Shown here: one piece after another, positions 7,197 through 15,136 of the stretch | How positions within the stretch are numbered: the stretch's first letter is position 1 | How the letters are laid out: every line of letters begins with the position of its first letter | From: Oscillospiraceae bacterium | GTDB taxonomy: Bacteria; Bacillota; Clostridia; Oscillospirales; Ruminococcaceae | NCBI GenBank assembly: GCA_900765125.1 | Contig: CAAFQL010000078.1 | Coordinates: 1 to 20,834, forward strand | Reading direction: 5' to 3' | DNA length: 20,834 bases | The notes under the pieces: model-generated | What the model was told of the DNA's origin: nothing | Database searches by the model: none | The model's input: the letters and a program-made list of their open reading frames with translations, nothing else | Made by a program: the position numbers and the translations under genes

Positions 7197-9256
7197 TGGC
7201 ATTCCCTGAAATTTTAGCTCCGGCAGGCAGCTTTGAAGCTCTGTATGCAGCAATACGCTGCGGAGCAGACGCCGTATATATTGGCGGAAAAAATTACTCT
7301 GCAAGACAGAGTGCTGCTAATTTCGACATGGATGAAATAAAAAAGGCGTCAGAGCTGTGTCATCTTCACGGCGCACGGCTTCATCTTACAGTAAACACTA
7401 TTCTTCTTGATGAAGAGCTTAAAGACTTTGAGGAATACATAAGAGCTGCAGCAGATGCCGGAATTGATGCTTGTATCGTTCAGGATATTGGAGCTGCCGA
7501 TATTATCCGTAAAGCCGTACCCGGTATGCCGCTTCATGCATCAACTCAGATGACTATCCATACACCAGAAGGAGCATTATGGGCAAAAGAACACGGATTC
7601 TGCCGAATCGTAGTTGCAAGAGAACTTTCAAGAGAAGAGATACGTCCTATAACTAAAGTTGTTCCTGAAATCGAACAGTTTGTTCACGGTGCGCTATGTA
7701 TGAGTATTTCCGGACAATGCTATCTGTCAGCTCTTATAGGTTCAAGAAGCGCAAATAGAGGAAGATGCGCTCAGGCTTGCAGGCTGCCATTTTCTGCCTG
7801 TGAAAAAAGCAGTGTTTGCAGTATTTCACTCAAAGACCTGTCCCTTATGGAGCATATGAATGAGATCATTTCAGACGGCGTGACCTCCCTTAAAATAGAG
7901 GGACGGATGAAGCGTCCAGAATATGTTGCAGCAGCGGTAACTGCACTGAAATCCGCAAGAGACGGTAAAACTCCTGATATGGAAAGTTTGCGAGCTGTAT
8001 TTTCACGCAGCGGATTTACAGACGGATATTATACAGGCAAACGTCAGAAGCTTTTCGGCGTTCGTGAAAAAGAAGATGTAACGGCAGCTTCTGCGGTCCT
8101 GCCAAAACTTCAGGAGTTATACAGAAAAGAATCCCATACTGTAGGTCTTAGTATTACTGCAAGACTTTATGCGAATGAACCTTTTACACTTACCGGAACA
8201 GACAGCGATGGAAACAGTGTTACTGTTTCCGGAAATGTTCCTGTGCCTGCAACAAAAAAGCCTTCAGATTCAGAGCAACTCAAAAAACAGCTTTCTAAAC
8301 TGGGGGATACGATCTACTATCTTAATGAAATAACGACTGAATGTGACGGTGTATCCATGCTTCCTGCATCTGCTGTAAATGCCCTCCGACGTGAGCTTAC
8401 AACAGAGCTTGACAAGCTGCGTATTAAAAAGAATACTCCTGTGTACGAAACATTTTCTTATAATTATCCCACATTATTTGTAAAAAAGACATACGATAAG
8501 AAACCAAAACTCAGATTTCGTGTTAGAACAGAAAGTCAGCTGAATAATTTGAATATAACAGCCGATGAAGAATGCATAGTACCTTTTGAACTTGCAGAAA
8601 AGATCACTGCAAAAGATAACTTTATTTTACAGCCTCCAAGATTCATTCCTGATGAAAATGCATTTATAGAAAAGCTGAAATCACTCTATGAAAATGGATT
8701 TACACGTCTTATATGCGAAAATCCTGCCCATATCCGAATAGGAAAAAGATCAGCATTCAGACTTTGCGGCGGTACGGACCTTCATACAGTAAATTCCATC
8801 GCTTCAATGGTGTATGAAAATGACGGCTTAGAAGATATTCTTTTGTCCCCTGAGCTTACACTAAGACAAACAGAAAATATACATTCAAATATACCCAAAG
8901 GCATATATGCATACGGTAAGCTGCCTGTTATGCTTTTCAGATGCTGTCCTATAAAAAATGAAGTCGGCTGTAAAAACTGCACAGGTCATCTTATCGACCG
9001 TACAAAACGGAAATTCCCAGTGCTTTGCGGAAAGGATTATGCTGAGATGCTCAATGCAGTTCCTGTCTGGACAGCTGATAAAATGAACGAACTTTCCTGC
9101 TGTGATTTTATTCTTATAGATTTTACAGATGAAAAATCGCCTGAGGAAATACGTGCTGTTGCTAATGCATACAGAGGCATAAGCAGCAGCTATAAACCCT
9201 CAGAATTTACAAGAGGGCTTCTGTACCGTGGAATAGAGGGAATAAAGAAAGGATAG
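7196..9256 (+). CDS. U32 family protein (YdcP/RlhA-like, with DUF3656-type extension)
   Basis: 686 residues. The N-terminal region has the U32 signature: PEILAPAGSFEALYAAIRCG, A-D-A-V-Y-I-G-G, and the block around residues 160-196 with F-V-H-G-A-L-C-M-S-I-S-G-Q-C and N-R-G-R-C-A-Q-A-C-R. C168, C175, C191 and C195 probably bind an iron-sulfur cluster. A second Cys group occurs near 583-595 (CC and C-K-N-C). The length and C-terminal extension resemble E. coli RlhA (YdcP), which hydroxylates 23S rRNA C2501. Relatives TrhP/YegQ make 5-hydroxyuridine in tRNA from prephenate. An RNA hydroxylation role is therefore more likely than the historical peptidase or collagenase label, but the RNA target is not deducible. 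The start is a TAATG overlap with zapA. Confidence 0.88.
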   Translation: MAFPEILAPAGSFEALYAAIRCGADAVYIGGKNYSARQSAANFDMDEIKKASELCHLHGARLHLTVNTILLDEELKDFEEYIRAAADAGIDACIVQDIGAADIIRKAVPGMPLHASTQMTIHTPEGALWAKEHGFCRIVVARELSREEIRPITKVVPEIEQFVHGALCMSISGQCYLSALIGSRSANRGRCAQACRLPFSACEKSSVCSISLKDLSLMEHMNEIISDGVTSLKIEGRMKRPEYVAAAVTALKSARDGKTPDMESLRAVFSRSGFTDGYYTGKRQKLFGVREKEDVTAASAVLPKLQELYRKESHTVGLSITARLYANEPFTLTGTDSDGNSVTVSGNVPVPATKKPSDSEQLKKQLSKLGDTIYYLNEITTECDGVSMLPASAVNALRRELTTELDKLRIKKNTPVYETFSYNYPTLFVKKTYDKKPKLRFRVRTESQLNNLNITADEECIVPFELAEKITAKDNFILQPPRFIPDENAFIEKLKSLYENGFTRLICENPAHIRIGKRSAFRLCGGTDLHTVNSIASMVYENDGLEDILLSPELTLRQTENIHSNIPKGIYAYGKLPVMLFRCCPIKNEVGCKNCTGHLIDRTKRKFPVLCGKDYAEMLNAVPVWTADKMNELSCCDFILIDFTDEKSPEEIRAVANAYRGISSSYKPSEFTRGLLYRGIEGIKKG

Positions 9257-9260
9257 AATT

Positions 9261-9701
9261 ATGAAACTACTCTTCAAAAAGTTGAAAGATACTGCTATTG
9301 TTCCTGTACGTGCCACTGCATACAGCGCAGGGTACGATCTCTGTTCGGCGTCTGAATCGCCTATCGTAATACCAATGGGTAAAATAAGAATGATACCCAT
9401 TGGTATTGCAGTCTCTCCTGATCGAACAGATGTGGCTCTTTTCGTATTTCCACGGTCGGGAATTGCATCAAAATACGGAGTTACCCTTGCAAACAGCGTG
9501 GGAGTTATAGATTCAGATTACCGTGGCGAGATAATGGTCCCGCTTATCAATCACGGAAAAGAAGATTTCATCGTCACAACGGGTATGCGCATTGCACAAC
9601 TTGTAGTAATGCCCGTACTTTCACAGGAGTGGACAGAAACTGATCTTCTTGATGATACCAGCCGTGGAAACAACGGATTCGGTTCAAGCGGAATTATATA
9701 A
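9261..9701 (+). CDS. dut: Deoxyuridine 5'-triphosphate nucleotidohydrolase (dUTPase)
   Basis: 146 residues, normal for the homotrimeric dUTPase family. All five motifs are present: 1, AGYDL at 23-27; 2, PRSGIASKYG at 64-73; 3, GVIDSDYRGEI at 81-91 (D86 is the likely catalytic-water aspartate); 4, GMRIAQLV at 108-115; 5, RGNNGFGSSG at 135-144. Motif 5 has Asn-Asn where Gly-Gly or x-Gly is common. It converts dUTP to dUMP and pyrophosphate, preventing uracil incorporation and supplying dTMP synthesis. AAAGGA is 7 bases before the ATG and overlaps the U32 stop, so it belongs to the zapA-U32-dut-DUF4321 transcript. A 14-bp perfect inverted repeat lies within the coding sequence at 9368-9407. Confidence 0.95.
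   Translation: MKLLFKKLKDTAIVPVRATAYSAGYDLCSASESPIVIPMGKIRMIPIGIAVSPDRTDVALFVFPRSGIASKYGVTLANSVGVIDSDYRGEIMVPLINHGKEDFIVTTGMRIAQLVVMPVLSQEWTETDLLDDTSRGNNGFGSSGII
9368..9407. repeat. 14-bp perfect inverted repeat inside dut
   Basis: AATACCAATGGGTA (9368-9381) is the exact reverse complement of TACCCATTGGTATT (9394-9407), around a 12-base loop. One G-U and one G-C pair can extend the stem outward to 9366/9409. It encodes the near-repeated peptides IPMGK and IPIGI in the loop between dUTPase motifs 1 and 2. Confidence 0.9.
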
Positions 9702-9728
9702 AAACATAAAAACAAAGGAGAAAATAAA

Positions 9729-10007
9729 GTGGTTGCCATTAAAAAATTTCTTGTATACATAGCTGTTTTTGCAATTGCAATAGGTGCGGGCAGTGTTATT
9801 TCTACTCTTTGCGCACAGATCTCTGCTATGTCGTGGTTAGCAATACAGCCCTCTTTCGGATTTGAGCCGTTTAATGTAAATCTGATCATTTTGGATTTTA
9901 CATTTGGTCTTAACGTCCATTTGACCGTTGCACATATTATCATGATAATAATTGCCGTTTTTGTCTCACCAAAAGTGGTTTCTTCTTTAGTGAAGGCAAA
10001 AGATTAA
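9729..10007 (+). CDS. DUF4321-type small membrane protein
   Basis: 92 residues with two transmembrane segments, about residues 6-27 and 67-88, separated by a short loop. The loop carries the pattern SWLAIQPSFGFEPFNVNLII and then LDFTFGLNVHLTVAHI. This layout fits the clostridial DUF4321 family, whose function is unknown. The start is GTG at 9729, with AAAGGAG 8 bases upstream (9714-9720). No closer ATG gives a complete first membrane segment. It lies 27 bases after dut and is the last gene before the mreB promoter, between cell division (zapA) and elongation (mreBCD) genes; a cell-envelope role is contextual inference only. Confidence 0.8.
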   Translation: MVAIKKFLVYIAVFAIAIGAGSVISTLCAQISAMSWLAIQPSFGFEPFNVNLIILDFTFGLNVHLTVAHIIMIIIAVFVSPKVVSSLVKAKD

Positions 10008-10104
10008 GCGACTTGTGCAAGACGCTGTAAAACTCTTTGTAATTTCCTGAATTTAGTATAAAATGCTGAAAATAAAATTTGCCTTAAAAATCATAAAAAA
10101 ATGT

Positions 10105-10133
10105 TTGTCTATGATTTCATTTCATGGTATAAT
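10105..10133 (+). promoter_or_regulatory. Strong extended -10 promoter for mreB
   Basis: TTGTCT at 10105-10110, a 17-base spacer, and TATAAT at 10128-10133 preceded by TGG (extended -10). Predicted transcription start is near 10140, giving an mreB leader of about 155 bases. This uncouples the elongasome cluster from the upstream zapA-dut transcript, although no clear terminator was seen after the DUF4321 gene. Confidence 0.8.
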
Positions 10134-10139
10134 ATTTGT

Positions 10140-10295
10140 ATATCAATGCAACAGTGGAAATTGCACGGCATTGCCTTAAGTTTTTTCTTGGAGAATCTTG
10201 CTTTTTTTATTTTTCTCCATATATACATATGAATAATGCTGCATAAAGACAGATACGCAGCTACAGCACCTGTTAATTTAAGGAGCAACAGCATA
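10140..10295 (+). promoter_or_regulatory. Long, potentially structured mreB 5' leader
   Basis: About 155 bases between the predicted transcription start and the mreB ATG. Two pairings at its 5' end compete: CAATGC (10144-10149) with GCATTG (10168-10173), and TGCAA (10147-10151) with TTGCA (10161-10165). A later 7-bp pairing TGGAGAA (10189-10195) with TTCTCCA (10213-10219) flanks a T-rich loop. I do not recognise a known riboswitch or T-box in it. Confidence 0.35.
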
Positions 10296-11312
10296 ATGTT
10301 TAATAAAGACATAGGTATAGACCTTGGTACTGCCAATCCCATTGTGTATATGAGCGGAAGAGGTATTATCATCAGAGAACCGTCTGTTGTGGCGGGAAAT
10401 ACTCATACTTCAAATGCCAAATATGTAGGAAGAGCGGCAAAGGAAGTTATCGGAAGAACTCCGGGTTCTATCGTTGCCGTAAGACCTATGAAGGATGGCG
10501 TTATTGCTAATTTTGAAAAGGCTACCATAATGCTTCAGGAGTTCATCCGAAAAGCACTGCGTGGCAATCTCTTCGCAAGGGCAAGAGTTATCATCTGTAC
10601 ACCGTTGGGAGTTACTCCCCTTGAAAAACGTGCAGTAAAAGAAGCCTGCGAACAAGCAGGTGCAAAAAAAGTAATTATTGTCGAAGAGCCTATGGCGGCT
10701 GCTATTGGTGCAGGTCTGCCTACAACAGAACCTACAGCTTCTATGATAGCTGACATCGGAGGCGGTACAAGTGAGGTTGCCGTTATTTCTATGGGCGGAA
10801 TAGTCGCATCAAAAAGTATCCGCTGTGCAGGTACAGAAATGGACGAAGCTATCATCTCACACCTCAAACATAAATTCAATCTGCTTATCGGTGAAAGGAC
10901 AGCCGAGGAAATAAAGCTTGAGATCGGTTCTGCCTTTGATGTTGGAGCAGATGGAGCTATGGAAATAAAGGGCAGAAATCTACTTACAGGTCTGCCTGAA
11001 AATATAAACATAACATCAGCAGAAATACGTGAGGCTCTCAGTGAACCTCTGGCAAAAATCGTTGACGCTGTAAAGTTCACACTGGAACAAACTCCTCCGG
11101 AACTGGCAGCTGATATTATTGAAAACGGCATCACTCTGTGCGGCGGCGGTGCACTGCTCAAAGGTATTGATCGTCTGCTGTCATGGTCAACAGGTCTGCC
11201 TGTTTTTGTGTCTCAGTATCCCCTTGATTGTGTAGCCGAGGGTACAGGAAAGATCCTCGCTGATATGAATAAGTACAGAGACGCACTTACAGAGGATATC
11301 GAATATTACTAA
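10296..11312 (+). CDS. mreB: Rod shape-determining protein MreB
   Basis: 338 residues, the usual length for MreB/Mbl. Actin-like motifs: phosphate-1 GIDLGTAN (7-14), phosphate-2 DIGGGTSEVAVI (from D153), and a C-terminal LCGGGALLKGIDRLL adenosine motif. MreB polymerises under the membrane with ATP and orients the elongasome. The residues after GTAN are P-I-V-Y rather than the common T-L-V-Y, a mild oddity near the nucleotide site. The ATG at 10296 is preferred over the in-frame ATG at 10236: AAGGAG (10280-10285) sits 10 bases upstream and the protein then begins with the canonical MFNKDIGIDLG. An Mbl-type paralogue cannot be excluded, but the mreC and mreD neighbours favour MreB. Confidence 0.93.
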   Translation: MFNKDIGIDLGTANPIVYMSGRGIIIREPSVVAGNTHTSNAKYVGRAAKEVIGRTPGSIVAVRPMKDGVIANFEKATIMLQEFIRKALRGNLFARARVIICTPLGVTPLEKRAVKEACEQAGAKKVIIVEEPMAAAIGAGLPTTEPTASMIADIGGGTSEVAVISMGGIVASKSIRCAGTEMDEAIISHLKHKFNLLIGERTAEEIKLEIGSAFDVGADGAMEIKGRNLLTGLPENINITSAEIREALSEPLAKIVDAVKFTLEQTPPELAADIIENGITLCGGGALLKGIDRLLSWSTGLPVFVSQYPLDCVAEGTGKILADMNKYRDALTEDIEYY

Positions 11313-11329
11313 TCAAAAACGAAAAATCT

Positions 11330-11360
11330 GCCGACAGGTCTTAAAAAGACGGTCGGCTTT
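11330..11360 (+). terminator. Hairpin between mreB and mreC, possible partial terminator
   Basis: GCCGAC (11330-11335) pairs with GTCGGC (11352-11357), and an inner GTCTT (11338-11342) pairs with AAGAC (11346-11350) around AAA. The T-tract is weak (TTT, then CGGCTT). It probably reduces transcription into mreC or stabilises the mreB mRNA 3' end; no clear separate mreC promoter was found in the rest of the 141-bp gap. Confidence 0.6.
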
Positions 11361-11453
11361 CGGCTTATGCTAATAAAGCAGCACCGCACAATTCCAATTA
11401 GCGATTTGATGCACGTCTTGCTTGTTCTGAGAATTTAAAGGAGGTCTGCGCCG

Positions 11454-12311
11454 ATGGGTGACTTTTTCAGAAAACACCGTTTCCGCATTCTTATATTTAT
11501 AATTGCATTGCTTGTAGGTATAATGCTGTATTCCGTAACACGAAGCGGCAAGGATTATCCGGGAAGCAGCATTGTAAATACACTTATAAGTCCGCTTAGA
11601 AATATTTCAAACAGCATCTCCGATAACACGGAGTCTATTATAAGCTCATTTACTAAAGGAAGCCGTTATCAGGCTGAGATCGAAGAACTTAAAAGAGAAA
11701 ATACAAATCTCAAAAATGAACTTACCCAGTTTGAGGATACAAAGCAACAGCTTCTTGAACTACAGCAGTTTATGGGTATAAAGGAAAAACACGAAACACA
11801 TATATATTCTGAACCGTGTACAATTATAGGCTATGTTACAAATGATCCATTTCACAGCTTTATCATAAATAAGGGTGAAGAAGACGGAATCTCTCTTCAC
11901 GATCCGATAGTCACAGGTGAGGGAAGCATTGTGGGAATAGTATCTTCATTGTCGTCAAATTCTGCAACAGTACAGACCATTCTTTCTCCCGATCTATCTA
12001 TTGGTGCAATATCTGCAAATAATAAATATACAGGCATACTGGAAGGTGAAATCGTGCTTGCTTCTGATTATAAGTGCAGAATGATCTATCTTGAAAGAGA
12101 CACAGAACTTAAAAAGGGAGACCTCATTACAACGTCAAGTGCAAGCGGACTCTTTCCTAAGGGATACCTTATCGGAACGGTGGATTCAATTGAGATAATG
12201 GACAGCGGTCTGAGCAAATATGCTGTTATTAATCCAGATGCTGATTTTGAGGCAATGACAAGCGTTATTGCAATAATCGACTATCCCGGAAAGGGAGATT
12301 CAAATGAATAG
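11454..12311 (+). CDS. mreC: Rod shape-determining protein MreC
   Basis: 285 residues. A short cytoplasmic N-terminus (RKHRFR) is followed by one transmembrane helix (about 11-30), a coiled coil (about 68-105) and then the two beta-barrel MreC domains (about 115-275), with GYVTNDPFHSFIINKG and the later K-G-D-L-I-T-T-S region. MreC is an extracytoplasmic scaffold that dimerises and activates the class B penicillin-binding protein of the elongasome. The RBS AAAGGAGGT (11437-11445) is ideal and 8 bases from the ATG. It overlaps mreD by 8 bases. Topology and gene order leave little doubt about the assignment. Confidence 0.93.
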   Translation: MGDFFRKHRFRILIFIIALLVGIMLYSVTRSGKDYPGSSIVNTLISPLRNISNSISDNTESIISSFTKGSRYQAEIEELKRENTNLKNELTQFEDTKQQLLELQQFMGIKEKHETHIYSEPCTIIGYVTNDPFHSFIINKGEEDGISLHDPIVTGEGSIVGIVSSLSSNSATVQTILSPDLSIGAISANNKYTGILEGEIVLASDYKCRMIYLERDTELKKGDLITTSSASGLFPKGYLIGTVDSIEIMDSGLSKYAVINPDADFEAMTSVIAIIDYPGKGDSNE

Positions 12312-12873
12312 GATAAAAACACGCCGTATTACTGCTAATGAAAAAAGAAACCTTGCTGTAAGGTGGATACTTTATGCAGTTATAATAATCCTATGCTTCA
12401 TTACTGCTACATCAGGAAGCTTCCGCAAACCGCTGCTGCTTATACCAGTTGCACTGTGTATTGCATCATATGCAAGAGAACATACCGCACTTATCATAGG
12501 TATTGTCTGCGGACTTCTTCTTGATATAGTATGTTGTAAGCTTATTGGCTTCAACGCTCTTCTGCTGTGTGTTATGTGTTTAGGAATGTCTGTTTTATAT
12601 AAGCATCTTCTTATGCACAGACTTTTCAGCTTTCTGATACTGACAGCTGTGGGAATATTCATTCAGGGAATGCTGGATTATTTCTTTTTCTATGTAATGT
12701 GGGATTACTCAAATGTATCATTCCTGTTTAAAAACCATATACTTCCCTGCTGTATCTATACTCTCATTTCCTCATTGCCCGTTTATGCGGTCATCCACAA
12801 TATCAACCGCCTGCTGCGTCCTAATACGATCCGAACCATTGAGGAAACGGTTCTTACAGAAGACGATCAGTAG
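12304..12873 (+). CDS. mreD: Rod shape-determining protein MreD
   Basis: 189 residues, with a basic N-terminus followed by about five or six hydrophobic segments between residues 19 and 168, and a charged cytoplasmic tail. This matches MreD, the polytopic partner of MreC in the elongasome; the family is poorly conserved, so position between mreC and the penicillin-binding protein gene is an important part of the evidence. The family-typical R-E-H-T and a G-x-x-x-G-L-L-L-D-I sequence are visible around residues 59-79. The start ATG overlaps the end of mreC by 8 bases, with AAAGGGAG upstream inside mreC, implying coupled translation. Confidence 0.88.
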   Translation: MNRIKTRRITANEKRNLAVRWILYAVIIILCFITATSGSFRKPLLLIPVALCIASYAREHTALIIGIVCGLLLDIVCCKLIGFNALLLCVMCLGMSVLYKHLLMHRLFSFLILTAVGIFIQGMLDYFFFYVMWDYSNVSFLFKNHILPCCIYTLISSLPVYAVIHNINRLLRPNTIRTIEETVLTEDDQ

Positions 12874-12900
12874 TTTTTCTCAGAAGGAAGATTTGTTTCA

Positions 12901-14910
12901 ATGAAAAAAAGACCTTATCATATTTATCTGAAATGCACGCTTCTTGTTTCAATTATGCTCTGCGCATTGTGCTTTTGCGGATACAGGCTTATGAAAATTC
13001 AGCTGGTAGAAAGCGAAACTTATATGAGCCGTAAATATTCCACGTATAAGTATTCTCAAACCATAGATGCCACACGAGGTGAAATAGTTGACTGCTCAGG
13101 TGAACCTATCGTTGTAAACAAGGTAGGCTACAGCGTTGTAATACTGCCTGAACAGTTTCCGGACGATCTTGCAGAAGGAAACAAAGCGCTGCTTAAAATA
13201 ACGGATATGCTTGAAAAATGCGGCATTACTCCCGATATGTCTATGCCTATTTCAAGTGAAGCTCCATACACTTTTACAACAGACGACGAGGATGTCCTTG
13301 AAAGCTTTAAAAGCAATCTCGGTCTTAACGTATATGCAACAGCTGATAACTGTATGTTGAAGCTTATTAAAGATTATGAGATTGCACCCGATTATTCTGA
13401 AAAGCAGAAAAGACTTCTCTGTGGTTTGCGCTATGAAATGTTAAGCCGTGGCTTTTCTATGAACAGACGTTTTACATTAGCTGAAGATATACCACTCAGT
13501 TCCATTACAGAGATCAAAGAATCAGGAATAACACTTCCGGGTATCGAAATCATGGAAATGCCAATACGGCAGGTAAAGCAAGGAAATGTTATTCCCCATG
13601 AAATCGGCACAGTAGGTCCTATTTACGCTGAAGAATATGAAGAATTTGCTGCCAAAGGCTATGATATGGACGATACTGTCGGCAAAAACGGCATTGAAAG
13701 AGCCTGCGAAAGCTATCTTCGTGGCGAGGACGGCATTAAAACTATTTCCGTACAGAATAATGAGGTAGTGTCCTCTGAAATAACAACACCTGTTCAATCA
13801 GGAAACACAGTAATGCTTACAGTTGACAGTAAGTTTCAGCGTGATCTACAAAAAGTACTTGAAAACTTTATCAAAAATTTTGATAACATCAGAGATGAAA
13901 AAACAGAAAAACTTAAACTCGGAAAGGTGACCAACGGTGCTATAGTTGTTCTCGATGCTAAAACCAGCGGCGTTCTTGGTATGGCAACCTGCCCTACCTA
14001 TGACCTTAGTACTTACATGGAGGATTACGAGTCTCTTCTAAAAGCAGATAACAAGCCGCTTATAAACCGTGCTACAATGGGTCTTTACCGCCCCGGTTCA
14101 ACCTTTAAAACTATAACTGCTACAGCAGGCCTCTGCGAGGGCATAATAAATGGAAGTTCAACCTTTTACTGCGGTCAAACCTATCTTTTTCGTGATCATG
14201 TATACGAATGTACAGGCGGTCACGGAGACATTGCTCTTATAGAAGCACTTCAGTATTCATGTAATATCTATTTCTATAAACTGTCTGAAAACCTGACCAT
14301 TGACAGAATCAGCCAGTATTCCTCCATGTACGGTCTGGGACAGCCTACAGGTCTTGAAACCTATGAGGAATCAGGTCATCTTTCTGATATGGAATATTAT
14401 GAAAAAGAAGGGCTTACATGGACTGTCGGTGAAGTACTTCAGTCGGCTATCGGTCAGTCCGAATGGGCTGTAACTCCACTGCAAATGGCTGTAGTTGCAA
14501 ATACCATTGCTAACGACGGTGTTCGTTACGAACCTCATCTTGTAGATAGCATATGGGATTACAACATGGAGAATATGATTGAGAAAAAAGAACCTGTTGT
14601 CGCAGAAACTATTACAGCCTGCGGAAAAGAAGGATACGATATCATTGAACAGGGAATGATAGCAGCATCTGTGACCAATATGCCAACAAAGCATTCCCTC
14701 GGAGACCTTGGCTACAGCGTAGCAATAAAGACAGGTACTCCGCAGCAGGACTCACGTGTGCAGGACTCATTCTTCATAGGATATGCTCCGGCAGATGATC
14801 CTGAAATAGCTTTTGCAGGAGTAGTTGAAGGAGCTGAATATGCAAAATACATGATAAGAGACATTCTCAAATCTTATGAAAATTATAAAACAAGGACTCA
14901 ATCCAATTAA
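12901..14910 (+). CDS. mrdA: Class B penicillin-binding protein (PBP2/MrdA type transpeptidase)
   Basis: 669 residues. One N-terminal membrane anchor (about 9-30) is followed by a pedestal domain that begins with A-T-R-G-E-I, and a C-terminal transpeptidase domain. The active-site motifs are complete: S400-T-F-K403 (Y-R-P-G-S-T-F-K), S453-C-N455, and K610-T-G612. The protein should cross-link peptidoglycan on the outer face of the membrane as the elongasome transpeptidase partner of MreC/MreD. RodA, its glycosyltransferase partner, is not in this window. AAGGA lies 12 bases before the ATG, and 27 bases separate it from mreD. It is the last gene of the cluster. Confidence 0.92.
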   Translation: MKKRPYHIYLKCTLLVSIMLCALCFCGYRLMKIQLVESETYMSRKYSTYKYSQTIDATRGEIVDCSGEPIVVNKVGYSVVILPEQFPDDLAEGNKALLKITDMLEKCGITPDMSMPISSEAPYTFTTDDEDVLESFKSNLGLNVYATADNCMLKLIKDYEIAPDYSEKQKRLLCGLRYEMLSRGFSMNRRFTLAEDIPLSSITEIKESGITLPGIEIMEMPIRQVKQGNVIPHEIGTVGPIYAEEYEEFAAKGYDMDDTVGKNGIERACESYLRGEDGIKTISVQNNEVVSSEITTPVQSGNTVMLTVDSKFQRDLQKVLENFIKNFDNIRDEKTEKLKLGKVTNGAIVVLDAKTSGVLGMATCPTYDLSTYMEDYESLLKADNKPLINRATMGLYRPGSTFKTITATAGLCEGIINGSSTFYCGQTYLFRDHVYECTGGHGDIALIEALQYSCNIYFYKLSENLTIDRISQYSSMYGLGQPTGLETYEESGHLSDMEYYEKEGLTWTVGEVLQSAIGQSEWAVTPLQMAVVANTIANDGVRYEPHLVDSIWDYNMENMIEKKEPVVAETITACGKEGYDIIEQGMIAASVTNMPTKHSLGDLGYSVAIKTGTPQQDSRVQDSFFIGYAPADDPEIAFAGVVEGAEYAKYMIRDILKSYENYKTRTQSN

Positions 14911-14917
14911 AATTATT

Positions 14918-14955
14918 GAAAAAAATTGTAGTTTTTTTCTTCAAAATGCAATTTT
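14918..14955 (+). terminator. AT-rich hairpins after the penicillin-binding protein gene, weak terminator
   Basis: GAAAAAAA (14918-14925) can pair with TTTTTTTC (14932-14939); alternatively AAAATTGTA (14922-14930) can pair with TGCAATTTT (14947-14955). Both are almost pure A-U stems without a GC-rich core, so termination efficiency is doubtful, but nothing better is visible before the mgsA promoter. Confidence 0.35.
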
Positions 14956-15042
14956 AAAAAAATAATGTTGTCATATTGCACAAACGCATTAGTTTATGCT
15001 ACCATAGTTTTCACAATCTTTAAGTCAGGAACAGTATTTTCT

Positions 15043-15071
15043 TTGACAAATTTCAATTTTATTGGTATAAT
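15043..15071 (+). promoter_or_regulatory. Perfect consensus vegetative promoter for the mgsA-like gene
   Basis: TTGACA at 15043-15048, a 17-base spacer, and TATAAT at 15066-15071, with TGG directly before the -10 (extended -10). Both hexamers match the consensus at all positions. Predicted start near 15078, leaving a leader of about 60 bases. Confidence 0.88.
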
Positions 15072-15136
15072 AGTATTTATAACGATAATTCAAATTGATG
15101 TAAAGACTTTTAAAAGGAAAGGAATGATTTTTTCTT

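Noticed and set aside
8210..8230. 9-bp perfect stem with 3-base loop (GGAAACAGT/ACTGTTTCC) inside the U32 gene
   Set aside because: A stem of this length with a small loop is expected roughly once in a window of this size by chance, and no neighbouring signal supports a role.
10236..10295. Upstream in-frame ATG that would extend MreB by 20 residues
   Set aside because: No RBS precedes it, while AAGGAG precedes the ATG at 10296, which gives the standard MreB N-terminus.
10535..11161. Long (208-residue) open frame antisense to mreB
   Set aside because: It mirrors the mreB codon pattern on the other strand; no RBS or recognisable domain.
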